Source: Ignavibacteria bacterium
Lineage (GTDB): Bacteria > Bacteroidota > Ignavibacteria > Kapaibacteriales > Kapaibacteriaceae
Length of the DNA stretch: 64,000 bases
Reading direction: 5' to 3'
Assembly (NCBI GenBank): GCA_016873895.1
Contig: VGVV01000002.1
Location: 401,968-465,967, forward strand
Positions within the stretch are counted from its first letter, which is position 1, and every line of letters begins with the position of its first letter. The notes below the pieces were generated by a model. The model did no database searches, was not told the DNA's origin, and saw nothing but the letters and a program-made list of their open reading frames with translations. Shown here in pieces: positions 45,067-53,956 of the stretch. Made by a program: the position numbers and the translations under genes.

Positions 45067-46083
45067 ATGAAGTCGATTCTCATTACTGGTGGTGCAGGGT
45101 TCATAGGCAGCAACTTGGTTCGCATGCTGGCAGAGGGGTCTGCCTACAACGTAATCGTACTTGATGCCTTGACGTACGCCGGTAATCTTGAGAATATCCA
45201 AGACCTTGTAGATGGTAGCCGTGTTCGTTTTGAGCATGGGTCAATCAACGACAGGGGGCTTATTGATCGCTTACTTGCTGAGACATCCTTTGACGCTATT
45301 CTCCATCTTGCGGCCGAATCGCATGTGGATCGCTCGATTGCTTCGGCAGCCCCCTTCATCGAAACGAATGTTGTTGGCACACTAACACTTCTTGAAGCTG
45401 CGAAGCATGCCGCCGTTCGTCGTTTTGTGCATGTCTCTACCGACGAGGTCTACGGCATGCTCGGACCTACCGATCCAGCATTTACCGAAGAAACACCACT
45501 TGCACCGAACTCGCCGTATTCGGCCTCCAAAGCTGCTTCAGATCTACTTGTGCGCGCATTCGTTCATACCCACGGTATGGATGCGGTGATTACGCGCTGT
45601 TCCAATAACTATGGTCCGTACCAGTTCCCAGAGAAGCTGATTCCGTTGATGACGCTTAACGCAATCGAGAACAGGTCGCTGCCTATCTATGGCGATGGCT
45701 TGCAGGTTCGCGACTGGTTGCACGTAGAAGATCATTGTCGAGGAATCATGCTTGCCTACGAGCGCGGGATGACTGGTCAGGTTTACAACTTTGGTGGTTT
45801 CGGCGAAGAAAAGAACATCGTTGTGGCTACGTCGATTCTGCAGCACGTGGGCAAGGACGAATCCTTGCTAACGTATGTGGCAGACAGGCCTGGACATGAC
45901 CGCAGGTATGCCATCAACCCGCGAAAGGTGCAGCAAGAGCTTGGGTGGACACCGGAATGGAACTTCAAAGACGGTTTGCGCACAACAATCGACTGGTACA
46001 GAGCAAACAGTGCTTGGTGCCAGAACGTGCGATCGGGTGAATACCGATCATATTATCAACGACAGTACGAACAACGAGGTTAA
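45067..46083 (+). CDS. rfbB: dTDP-glucose 4,6-dehydratase
   Basis: RfbB makes dTDP-4-keto-6-deoxyglucose. The 338-residue SDR-fold product has the NAD motif GGAGFIGSNLV (residues 7-17), HLAAESHVDRSI, STDEVYG (catalytic Asp-Glu-equivalent region), YSASKAASD (Tyr-Lys pair) and CSNNYGPYQFPEKLIP. The C-terminus RPGHDRRYAINPRKVQQELGW is also diagnostic. It starts the polysaccharide cluster. RfbA, RfbC and RfbD are not in the window, so the sugar's further route is unseen. Confidence 0.95.
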   Translation: MKSILITGGAGFIGSNLVRMLAEGSAYNVIVLDALTYAGNLENIQDLVDGSRVRFEHGSINDRGLIDRLLAETSFDAILHLAAESHVDRSIASAAPFIETNVVGTLTLLEAAKHAAVRRFVHVSTDEVYGMLGPTDPAFTEETPLAPNSPYSASKAASDLLVRAFVHTHGMDAVITRCSNNYGPYQFPEKLIPLMTLNAIENRSLPIYGDGLQVRDWLHVEDHCRGIMLAYERGMTGQVYNFGGFGEEKNIVVATSILQHVGKDESLLTYVADRPGHDRRYAINPRKVQQELGWTPEWNFKDGLRTTIDWYRANSAWCQNVRSGEYRSYYQRQYEQRG

Positions 46084-46088
46084 CACTC

Positions 46089-47462
46089 ATGGCATTACGA
46101 CGCGTAGGACGTCCACGTGCAACAGGCACGCGTTACGAGCAACAGCTCATGAAGACCATTCTTGATGGATCTATGACAATTGGAGTTGTTGGTCTTGGGT
46201 ATGTTGGTTTGCCCCTTGCTCTCGAATTTTCAAAAAGCGGAATTCGCACCATCGGTATCGACGTTAGCAAAGAGAAGATCAAGAGTTTGCAAGCTGGCAA
46301 AAACTACATCCAAGATCTTGACGACAAAGAAGTACATCATGTTGTCAAGAAGTCAAAGATGCTCACAGCCACAGCCGACTTTACGGCATGTGCATTGTGC
46401 GATGTAATCTATGTATGCGTTCCAACGCCATTTACTCCGAATAAAGACCCAGACATCTCACACATAGTGCATGCAACCGAGGGTATCGCAAAGCACATGA
46501 AGAAGGGGCAGTTGGTTATCCTCAAGAGCACTACCTTTCCAGGTACAACTGAGAAGTATGTTAAGCCAATTCTCGATACAACTGGCTTCAAGTGCGGCAA
46601 AGAGTATTTTCTTGCATTTAGTCCAGAACGCATTGATCCTGGTAATCAAACGTGGACTACCAAGAACACGCCAGTTGTTGTGGGCGGCATGACGCCCGCG
46701 TGTACTGATGTTGCAATCGCTGTTAACCGCAGAGTAATCAACGAGGTTGTACCCGTGAGCTCGCCAGCCGTCGCAGAGACGGAGAAGCTTCTCGAGAACA
46801 TCTTCCGTAGCGTGAACATCGCACTCGTGAACGAGCTTGCACAGTTATGCGATCGCATTGGAGTGAACATTTGGGAAGTTGTAGATGCAGCAAAGACAAA
46901 GCCATTTGGCTTTATGCCGTTTTATCCGGGTCCCGGAATAGGCGGACACTGTATACTCATCGACCCATACTATCTCTCGTGGGCAGCTCGTGAAGTTGAT
47001 TTTGTAACCAACTTTATCACGCTTGCTGCTGAGGTAAACGAGTCTATGCCATTCTACGTGCGGGCCATGATCGAGCGTGAGATTGCTAAGCAGCCCGTAA
47101 CGTTGAAGAAAGCAAGAGTGCTTCTTCTTGGAATGGCTTTCAAGAGGGATGTGGATGATCTGCGACACTCGCCGGCTCTCAAAGTGGCAGAGTTGCTGGT
47201 TGAAGATGGCATTGAGAACATATCGTATTTCGATCCCTACATCCCAACGGTTGATGTGCATGGTCGTACGTTAACGTCGAAGAAGAATCTCACAGCAGCA
47301 TATCTGAAAAAGCACGACGTGGTTGTGATTACAACAGACCATTCGAGTTTCGACATAGATATGATTGTGAAGAATGCAAAGGTTGTGATTGACACGCGTA
47401 ATGCAACGAAAGATGTTGCCGGACCGCGCAGGAATATCGTGTTGTTAGGTGACGGGAAATGA
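46089..47462 (+). CDS. wecC: UDP-N-acetyl-D-mannosamine (hexosamine) dehydrogenase, UDP-sugar dehydrogenase
   Basis: It oxidises the C6 hydroxyl of a UDP-N-acetylhexosamine to the uronic acid. The 457-residue product has an N-terminal extension of about 27 residues, then MTIGVVGLGYVGLPLALEFS (NAD motif), LKSTTFPGTTEKYV, the central EKLLENIFRSVNIALVNELA and PGPGIGGHCILIDPYYLSW with the catalytic cysteine. The C-terminal domain carries LGMAFKRDVDDLRHSPAL. Next to a WecB epimerase, it most likely makes UDP-ManNAcA, though a UDP-GlcNAcA product is possible. It overlaps wecB by four bases. Confidence 0.88.
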   Translation: MALRRVGRPRATGTRYEQQLMKTILDGSMTIGVVGLGYVGLPLALEFSKSGIRTIGIDVSKEKIKSLQAGKNYIQDLDDKEVHHVVKKSKMLTATADFTACALCDVIYVCVPTPFTPNKDPDISHIVHATEGIAKHMKKGQLVILKSTTFPGTTEKYVKPILDTTGFKCGKEYFLAFSPERIDPGNQTWTTKNTPVVVGGMTPACTDVAIAVNRRVINEVVPVSSPAVAETEKLLENIFRSVNIALVNELAQLCDRIGVNIWEVVDAAKTKPFGFMPFYPGPGIGGHCILIDPYYLSWAAREVDFVTNFITLAAEVNESMPFYVRAMIEREIAKQPVTLKKARVLLLGMAFKRDVDDLRHSPALKVAELLVEDGIENISYFDPYIPTVDVHGRTLTSKKNLTAAYLKKHDVVVITTDHSSFDIDMIVKNAKVVIDTRNATKDVAGPRRNIVLLGDGK

Positions 47463-48547
47463 AGCAAGCTATAAGCGTGGTGGGAGCAAGACCTAACTTT
47501 ATGAAGGTTGCACCCATTCATAGAGCCTTTGCCAGATATGCGTCTTCGTGGGAGCATAACATTGTGCACACGGGGCAACACTACGATGCCGCGATGTCGG
47601 ACTCGTTCTTTGCAGACCTCGAGATGCCACACCCCAAGTGGTTTATGGGCGTGGGATCTGGTTCTCATGGAGAACAGACTGCCAAGATTATGGTGGGCTT
47701 TGAAGAGATTTGCCTTGAATCGCGACCAGACTGCGTAATAGTTGTAGGTGACGTAAACAGCACCGTAGCCTGCGCATTGGTAAGTGTTAAACTGGGCATT
47801 CCAACGGTGCATGTGGAGTCCGGCCTTAGGTCGTACGACAGGTCGATGCCGGAGGAGATCAACAGACTTGCTACTGATGCAATCGTAGACGAGCACTTTG
47901 TAACCGAGCAAAGTGGACTAGATAATCTCATTCGTGAGGGTGTAGATGCATCTCGCATTCATTTCGTGGGTAACACCATGATAGATTCCCTACACTATGC
48001 ACTTCCCAAGGCAGCACGTTGCGAAATCCTCGAGCGGCTTGGACTTGCACATCAGGGATACTGTCTTGTAACGATGCACAGACCTAGCAATGTAGACCAC
48101 CCGGAGCAGCTTTCCATGTTACTTGGTGTGATAGAGCAGGTATCGCAGGTTCGTCCTGTTGTCTTTCCGGTTCACCCAAGAACCCGTAAAAAAATGCAGG
48201 AGCTCGGCATAACAATGCCGCCGTCAGTGTACCTGATAGATGCTGTTCGATATGTTGAATTTCTGGCCCTCATGCGGTCGGCTGCTGTTGTGCTTACCGA
48301 TTCTGGTGGCATTCAGGAGGAAACAACGGCTCTGGGCGTGCCATGCATCACAGCCAGAACCACCACTGAGCGGCCGAGCACGTGCGAACTTGGCACAAAT
48401 GTGCTTGTAGAGCCGTCTGCGGACGCGATACTGCATGCTATGGCAGAGTTCGACGCCGGACGTCACAAATCGGGCTTTATTCCGCCACTCTGGGATGGGC
48501 ATGCCGCCGAACGTATTGTGGACCTAATCACGGCACACTATTCGTAA
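47459..48547 (+). CDS. wecB: UDP-N-acetylglucosamine 2-epimerase
   Basis: Non-hydrolysing epimerase that interconverts UDP-GlcNAc and UDP-ManNAc. The 362-residue product shows SVVGARPNFMKVAPI, HTGQHYDAAMSDSFFADL, VVGDVNSTVACA, TVHVESGLRSYDRSMPEEIN and ITARTTTERPSTCELGTN. The GT-B-like C-terminal half has LVTMHRPSNVDHPEQL. It overlaps the upstream dehydrogenase (ATGA), supporting a coupled path UDP-GlcNAc to UDP-ManNAc to UDP-ManNAcA. Confidence 0.94.
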   Translation: MKQAISVVGARPNFMKVAPIHRAFARYASSWEHNIVHTGQHYDAAMSDSFFADLEMPHPKWFMGVGSGSHGEQTAKIMVGFEEICLESRPDCVIVVGDVNSTVACALVSVKLGIPTVHVESGLRSYDRSMPEEINRLATDAIVDEHFVTEQSGLDNLIREGVDASRIHFVGNTMIDSLHYALPKAARCEILERLGLAHQGYCLVTMHRPSNVDHPEQLSMLLGVIEQVSQVRPVVFPVHPRTRKKMQELGITMPPSVYLIDAVRYVEFLALMRSAAVVLTDSGGIQEETTALGVPCITARTTTERPSTCELGTNVLVEPSADAILHAMAEFDAGRHKSGFIPPLWDGHAAERIVDLITAHYS

Positions 48548-48591
48548 CTTTGTCGCGTCGGAAATGCCTTGTCTTATTAGAGATAGACCGA

Positions 48592-50328
48592 ATGCGTCAC
48601 AGTCTAGTATGTGCACTCAGTGTGCTCTTCGTCCTCTTCCTGGGGCCATCACATGGTCTCTTTGGGCAGGGGGCTGGTTCAACGTTTGACCTCGATCGTT
48701 TAGGGTCGGCCTCGAAGGCCCTCGGAGCTGGCTCTAGCCTCCTCACAGCAGAACAGGTCCCAACAGACGATATCATCGACCCATCGATTTATCGCTTGGG
48801 TCCGGGAGACGTCTTGGCCTACCAAACCACGAGCATCGATTTTAACGAAAAGATGACGTCGGTAAGTCCTGAAAACACGGTAATGATCGATCGCATCGGC
48901 ATGATCTCTGTGGGATCGACGACTCTTGCCAGGTTCCGCGACACATTGCGCTCTATCTACAAGCAGCGCTCGCCGAACATCGATGTCTATGTTACCCTGC
49001 GTCGTGCGCGCATGATCTATGTAACGCTCAGCGGCAACATGACCTTCCCAGGCACCTATTCCGTACCGGCATCCATGCGTGTGTCTACGTTCATCAACTT
49101 GATGCGCCAGCCATGGCTTTTGAGCAGAGATGGAGGCCTAAGTGAAATGGCACGCACGGCTAATGCTGCTACAGCAGTTCCATCGCGCACGCCGGAATTT
49201 GCGCGCACGAATAGCCCCTTTCTAGGTCCGTACGCTATGCGTAATGTGCTGGTGAGACATCGCAAAGGTGTATCGTATGTAGACATTCCGAAGTCTAGAT
49301 TAGACGGGTTTTCGCATCTCGACCCACACCTTCGGGAGGGCGATGAAGTTATCGTACCAGCAGAAGACCCCACGTCTCAAACGATAAGTATTGCCGGAGC
49401 GGTAGTTAACCCAACCACCCTGGCATATAAATCGGGCGATAAGCTCTCCGTCTTACTCGCTGCGGCAGGGGGCTTTGCAGACAATGCAGACCGACAGAGC
49501 ATAAAGCTCGTTAATTCTGCCAACGGTCCGTCAACAAAGGTGATCGTAGGAGATGACTTTACACTCCAGAGTGAAGATGTGGAGCTAGTTCCCGGCGCTA
49601 CCGTGATCATTGAAGCTGTCAAGCCAACAGGCAAGCGTAACTTTGGTGTTGTGCAAGTCTATGGCGAGGTTCAAAACCCAGGCGCTTTTGCTATTACCGC
49701 CGGCGAGAGCAAGGTTGCATCTGTGATTGAGCAGGCTGGAGGCCTAACAGGTAATGCTTCGCTTGGACTTTCCTACATCGTTCGACCTGAAGTGGCACCA
49801 GGCACACAAATCCAACAGCGTGATGAGGCAAACAGAACGTTTCAATATTCCGACCTGAAGCTCGAGGATACAACACGCTATCACTTCGATCAGAAGTATC
49901 GTATGCCGTATGTGTCGAGTGATTTATCAAACGCACTCTTGGACCCAACGTCGCTTGATAATGTAGCGCTCGAGGGCGGAGACATTATTGTGATTGCACC
50001 TACGCCAGATCGTGTCTACGTATACGGTCAGGTGCAGCGTCCGGGATATATACCATTTGCCAAAGGCAAAACCTTGGAGTGGTATGTAGAGCGTGCCGGA
50101 GGCTACGCAACAGGAGCTGAGAAAAGTAGGTCGCGCATTATTCGCGGTAGGTCGAAGGTCTGGGTTGAAGAAGATGAGAACATATATGTCGAGCCCGGAG
50201 ACGAGGTCTATGTGCCGCGTCCGGCAGACGTTCCAATCAACACAGAGATCCAAACGTACAGCGTTATTGCCAGCATTGCAGCAAGTGTTGGCCTTCTGGC
50301 CGCAACCGTTATCTCATTGTTCCGCTGA
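48592..50328 (+). CDS. SLBB-domain polysaccharide export protein (Wza-like)
   Basis: The 578-residue product has a signal peptide (MRHSLVCALSVLFVLFLGPSHG) without a lipobox cysteine. A poly-export domain follows (about residues 58-170: YRLGPGDVLAYQTTS, YVTLRRARMIYVTLSGN), then three SLBB domains: ISIAGAVVNPTTLAYKSGD (about 263), VQVYGEVQNPGAFAITAGE (about 347) and VYVYGQVQRPGYIPFAKGK (about 473). A C-terminal membrane helix (YSVIASIAASVGLLAATVIS) ends the protein. Being non-lipidated and having a C-terminal helix sets it apart from E. coli Wza. ATG 48592 is preferred to the open reading frame start at 48382 inside wecB. No Wzc-like copolymerase is in the window. Confidence 0.88.
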   Translation: MRHSLVCALSVLFVLFLGPSHGLFGQGAGSTFDLDRLGSASKALGAGSSLLTAEQVPTDDIIDPSIYRLGPGDVLAYQTTSIDFNEKMTSVSPENTVMIDRIGMISVGSTTLARFRDTLRSIYKQRSPNIDVYVTLRRARMIYVTLSGNMTFPGTYSVPASMRVSTFINLMRQPWLLSRDGGLSEMARTANAATAVPSRTPEFARTNSPFLGPYAMRNVLVRHRKGVSYVDIPKSRLDGFSHLDPHLREGDEVIVPAEDPTSQTISIAGAVVNPTTLAYKSGDKLSVLLAAAGGFADNADRQSIKLVNSANGPSTKVIVGDDFTLQSEDVELVPGATVIIEAVKPTGKRNFGVVQVYGEVQNPGAFAITAGESKVASVIEQAGGLTGNASLGLSYIVRPEVAPGTQIQQRDEANRTFQYSDLKLEDTTRYHFDQKYRMPYVSSDLSNALLDPTSLDNVALEGGDIIVIAPTPDRVYVYGQVQRPGYIPFAKGKTLEWYVERAGGYATGAEKSRSRIIRGRSKVWVEEDENIYVEPGDEVYVPRPADVPINTEIQTYSVIASIAASVGLLAATVISLFR

Positions 50329-50349
50329 TCCCACACCGAATACTTGCTT

Positions 50350-51819
50350 GTGAGCCCCTTAGCATCAGCACAATCCTCTGTTGCCAGCAGAATATTCTCG
50401 AGCAGTCTGTGGGTGATGGGCTCTCAGGCGGCCGTGCTGCTGCTTGTGTTCTTTGCGCAGCGGATTATTCTCACAGAACTTACGGCAGCCGAGAACGGAA
50501 CCTTGTTTCTCGAGCGTAGGCTTACGGAGATGTTTGTGGGCATCGTTGCTGATTTTGGCATGAACGGCATTCTGCTGCGCAGAGCTGCGCAGGAGCCAAG
50601 CCGCTCTCTGGAGATTGTGGCATCTGCAGTGTGGCTTCGCTTGATCTTATGGGGTGCCGCAACGCTTGCGGTATGCGGATTTGTGATCGCCTCTGATGGC
50701 CCTGTGCTCGACGTCTTGATGTGGTCCACGTTCTTATTGATCGCTTCACGATCAACACTTCTTCGCTACGCTCTCGAGGTGCAGCACCGTGGCTCGTCTA
50801 GGTTTGTTCTGCCAAGTGTTGTTGCCGTCGTTGATGCCTTGTTATTCTATGGCCTTATCTGGTTCTTTCGCGACCAGTGTTCGCCTAGTACAGTTATCAC
50901 CATGTTCCTGCTGAGCTCGGCACCAGGATTCCTTATCGTGGCCATGATCAACAGGGGATCGGCTTTGCGCCCTTCCTCGGCCCGACTAGCCGAAATGCGC
51001 ACGTTGTTTGTTGAGTCGCTTCCTATGCTTGCCTTTATTGTGTTATGGGGCTTTCAGGATAAGATCGATGCAGCGATTCTTGAGATGTTCGCAACACGCG
51101 CAGACGTAGGAGTGCTGGGTGCAGCCTATACGTCGCTGGGTCCGATTATCTCACTGCTGCCGCAAACGCTCGCACTGGTAGCCTTGCCAGAGATATCGCG
51201 ATTGATGTCTACGAGTACATCGCAGGCCATTGCGCTTGCCTCTTGCCTTATGCGCTTTACGGTACTTATGTCAACGGCTCTTACGGTAGTTTCGATTGTA
51301 CTGATACCGGCGTTTGTACAGTACGTTTCTGGTGGACGTTACGCAGGCTTTGATCATCACTTTGAGCTCTTCGTCTGGACAGCACCTGGTATAGGCATGT
51401 TGGTCTTTATTCAAGAGACGCTCGTAGCAATGGGCAAGCAACGCGAAACGTTATGGATTGCCATAACCATGCTGATCTGTACAGTTGGTGCAGGTTTTGC
51501 ACTTGTTCCCATGCATCAAGTTCTTGGCTCAATAACGGCCAAGGTTATTGCATCTGGACTAGGTGCCATCATTGCCGTTCTCATTCTGCAAAGAGTTACA
51601 CATCATACACTCGAGCGTGGCATCTTGGTTCGTTGCCTGGCTTTTGTGCTCAGTATGGTAGCGATCAATGAGATACTCCGCACACTGAGCATGCACCCAG
51701 CAATACAGATTCTGGCTCTTCTGTGTGCGGTTGTGGCTTCTGCTGTTGCATTCAAAATCATACATGGTGGTGAGTGGCTGCTTATACGTCAACTCGTAAC
51801 AAGGGCTCAAGCACGATAG
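50350..51819 (+). CDS. Wzx-type oligosaccharide flippase (MATE/PST family)
   Basis: The 489-residue product has about 12-14 hydrophobic helices and the N-terminal pattern of polysaccharide flippases: SSLWVMGSQAAVLLLVFFAQ, followed by GTLFLERRLTEMFVGIVADFGMNGILLRRAAQ. Such transporters flip undecaprenyl-linked repeat units to the periplasm. Start is GTG 50350 or the TTG 50344 just upstream. The stop TAG overlaps the GTG of the next gene (TAGTG). No Wzy polymerase was recognised nearby. Confidence 0.82.
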   Translation: MSPLASAQSSVASRIFSSSLWVMGSQAAVLLLVFFAQRIILTELTAAENGTLFLERRLTEMFVGIVADFGMNGILLRRAAQEPSRSLEIVASAVWLRLILWGAATLAVCGFVIASDGPVLDVLMWSTFLLIASRSTLLRYALEVQHRGSSRFVLPSVVAVVDALLFYGLIWFFRDQCSPSTVITMFLLSSAPGFLIVAMINRGSALRPSSARLAEMRTLFVESLPMLAFIVLWGFQDKIDAAILEMFATRADVGVLGAAYTSLGPIISLLPQTLALVALPEISRLMSTSTSQAIALASCLMRFTVLMSTALTVVSIVLIPAFVQYVSGGRYAGFDHHFELFVWTAPGIGMLVFIQETLVAMGKQRETLWIAITMLICTVGAGFALVPMHQVLGSITAKVIASGLGAIIAVLILQRVTHHTLERGILVRCLAFVLSMVAINEILRTLSMHPAIQILALLCAVVASAVAFKIIHGGEWLLIRQLVTRAQAR

Positions 51820-53240
51820 TGACCACCGAGACCACGATATCATCTCCTGCAGCCTTGGGGCCGTCACCATTGCTGCGTCCACAAGTGATGCAATTCATTG
51901 CAGACGCCCTAGCACTTACATGCAGTTTTGCATTCTTCCAGTGGCTGCGTCTTACGACCGATCCAGCGTATCTGCTAGAATGGTACGTAACCGTGGGTCT
52001 TATCACATGGATGTATTGGGCACTGGTGCTGTGGATGGGTGGACTATATCGAGACTTTTATGTGCGCTCTCCATTCGATGAAATCTCACTCGTGTTTCGT
52101 CAGACCCTGCTTGGCTCGGCCGTAATGTTCTTCAGCATCTCTATCGACGGCGCACGGTCGGTGCGATTTATGTTCGTCTTGTACTGGATAGCAACGTTTG
52201 TTTTCGTTGTCATCGGCAGATTCATCGCGCGTCGACTGCAGATTGCGTTGCGCTCGCGCAGAGCAATACAAATTCCAACGCTTGTGATTGGAACAACCGC
52301 CCGCGTACAACAAATGATAACAGACATTTCCGCTGCACCAGCATGGGGCTATTCTGCTGCTGGTGTTCTATTGCTCGATAAAGGCCCCGCAGCAAGCATC
52401 GGTATGGATTTGGCAACTCTTCGCAGTGTGGAGGAGCTACCGCATTTTCTGCAGACCAAGCGTGTGCGTGAAGTAATCGTTACCGTTGAACACTCCGACC
52501 ATGAACTTCTTATGAATGTTGTTGCAACGGCAACAGATAATGGTGCGTCGGTAAAGATCGAGCCGGACTTGTACGATATCTTCTCTGGACAGGCTCGAAC
52601 AATGCAGATCTATGGTTCGCCCCTTATCGAGGTGCGTACACAGTTGATGCAGCCTTGGGAAGAAGTTGCAAAGCGTCTTACCGATGTGGTGGCTTCACTC
52701 TTCGGACTTGTTGTAGGACTGCCGGTATGGATACTGGTTGCCGCAGCAGTGAAGTTCACGTCCAGGGGGCCTATGTTCTTTGTGCAGGATAGAGTTGGTA
52801 AGAACGCCCGCATCTTCCGGATGGCCAAGTTTCGCTCGATGTACGTTGATGATCGCCGTGGGCCAACGTGGACTGATGCCAACGATCCGCGTGTAACACC
52901 TGTAGGACGCTTTATACGCAAGACGCATCTTGACGAGATACCGCAGCTTTGGAACGTGTTCACGGGCGAGATGTCACTTGTTGGGCCGCGTCCAGAGCAG
53001 CCTTTTTATGTAGAAAAGTTTACTGCTATGGTGCCATATTACAGGCATCGCCATATTGTACGTCCAGGCGTTACCGGATGGTGGCAGGTTAAGGCAAAGT
53101 CTAATCCTGAGTCATTAGAGGAGATACAGCAACGACTCCGGTACGACTTCTTTTATATCGAGAACATGTCGTTCAAGATGGATCTTGAAATCATGGTACG
53201 AACTGTTATCGTGATGTTGAAAGGACACGGTCGCGCGTGA
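51819..53240 (+). CDS. polyprenyl-phosphate hexose-1-phosphotransferase (WbaP/WcaJ-type phosphoglycosyltransferase)
   Basis: This enzyme starts repeat-unit synthesis on undecaprenyl phosphate. The 473-residue product has four or five N-terminal transmembrane helices, a CoA-binding-like Rossmann region (about 160-270, [16 protein letters not shown]), and a complete bacterial-sugar-transferase domain: [26 protein letters not shown], then [20 protein letters not shown] with the catalytic Asp-Glu pair and PRPEQP, and [10 protein letters not shown]. The GTG at 51819 overlaps the flippase stop; an earlier in-frame GTG at 51774 is possible. It overlaps the next gene by four bases. Confidence 0.88.
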   Translation: MTTETTISSPAALGPSPLLRPQVMQFIADALALTCSFAFFQWLRLTTDPAYLLEWYVTVGLITWMYWALVLWMGGLYRDFYVRSPFDEISLVFRQTLLGSAVMFFSISIDGARSVRFMFVLYWIATFVFVVIGRFIARRLQIALRSRRAIQIPTLVIGTTARVQQMITDISAAPAWGYSAAGVLLLDKGPAASIGMDLATLRSVEELPHFLQTKRVREVIVTVEHSDHELLMNVVATATDNGASVKIEPDLYDIFSGQARTMQIYGSPLIEVRTQLMQPWEEVAKRLTDVVASLFGLVVGLPVWILVAAAVKFTSRGPMFFVQDRVGKNARIFRMAKFRSMYVDDRRGPTWTDANDPRVTPVGRFIRKTHLDEIPQLWNVFTGEMSLVGPRPEQPFYVEKFTAMVPYYRHRHIVRPGVTGWWQVKAKSNPESLEEIQQRLRYDFFYIENMSFKMDLEIMVRTVIVMLKGHGRA

Positions 53241-53956
53241 AAACAATCGTCTGCATACCCACGTATAACGAGCGCGATAACATCTTGCGCATGATCGATG
53301 CCGTGCACGATGTGCTTACTCATGCTCACCTGTTGATTATCGATGACGGATCTCCTGATGGCACTGCTATGTTAGTGCGCGAGCGGATGAAGACTGATGA
53401 CCGCGTGCATATCATCGAGCGTGCAGGCAAGCTCGGGCTCGGCACAGCCTACTGTGCTGGGTTTGAATACGCAATCAATCATGGCTACGAGATTGTGATG
53501 CAGATGGACTGCGACTTTTCGCATGATCCCAAAGACCTGTCGCGCCTGTGGGAGTCTATACAGGATCACGACCTAGTGATCGGCTCTCGTTACATCCAAG
53601 GCGTTAACGTTATCAATTGGCCAATGAGCAGACTCTTGCTGAGTTGGTTTGCCAATCTGTATACACGCGTGATAACCGGTATGCCCATTGCCGATGCAAC
53701 TGGGGGATTCAAATGCTTCCGAATTCATGTCCTTCAGGGTATCAACCTGAAGAAGATCAAATCCAACGGCTATGCCTTCCAAATCGAAATGAGCTATAAG
53801 GCTTGGCGCAATGGGGCTAGCATGATCGAATTACCGATCATCTTTATGGATCGTGTAAGTGGTGTTTCGAAGATGAGTAAGAACATTGTCTACGAAGCTG
53901 CATTTCTGGTTTGGAAGCTTAAACTCGGGACAATCTTTTCATTCGGTAAGCGATGA
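53237..53956 (+). CDS. polyprenol-phosphate mannose synthase-like GT2 glycosyltransferase
   Basis: The 239-residue product matches dolichol/polyprenol monophosphomannose synthases: CIPTYNERDNILRMIDAV, IDDGSPDGTAMLVRERM, KLGLGTAYCAGFEYAI, MQMDCDFSHDPKDLSRL (DxD-like metal site), GSRYIQGVNVINWP and TGGFKCFR. It transfers mannose or a related sugar from GDP-sugar to a polyprenyl phosphate. No membrane helix follows the domain. Start is GTG, overlapping the previous stop as GTGA. The next gene overlaps by four bases. Confidence 0.9.
   Translation: MKTIVCIPTYNERDNILRMIDAVHDVLTHAHLLIIDDGSPDGTAMLVRERMKTDDRVHIIERAGKLGLGTAYCAGFEYAINHGYEIVMQMDCDFSHDPKDLSRLWESIQDHDLVIGSRYIQGVNVINWPMSRLLLSWFANLYTRVITGMPIADATGGFKCFRIHVLQGINLKKIKSNGYAFQIEMSYKAWRNGASMIELPIIFMDRVSGVSKMSKNIVYEAAFLVWKLKLGTIFSFGKR

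Noticed and set aside
48382..48591. N-terminal extension of the SLBB protein into the wecB gene
   Set aside because: The extension overlaps wecB by more than 160 bases, has no signal peptide, and a clear signal peptide begins at ATG 48592.
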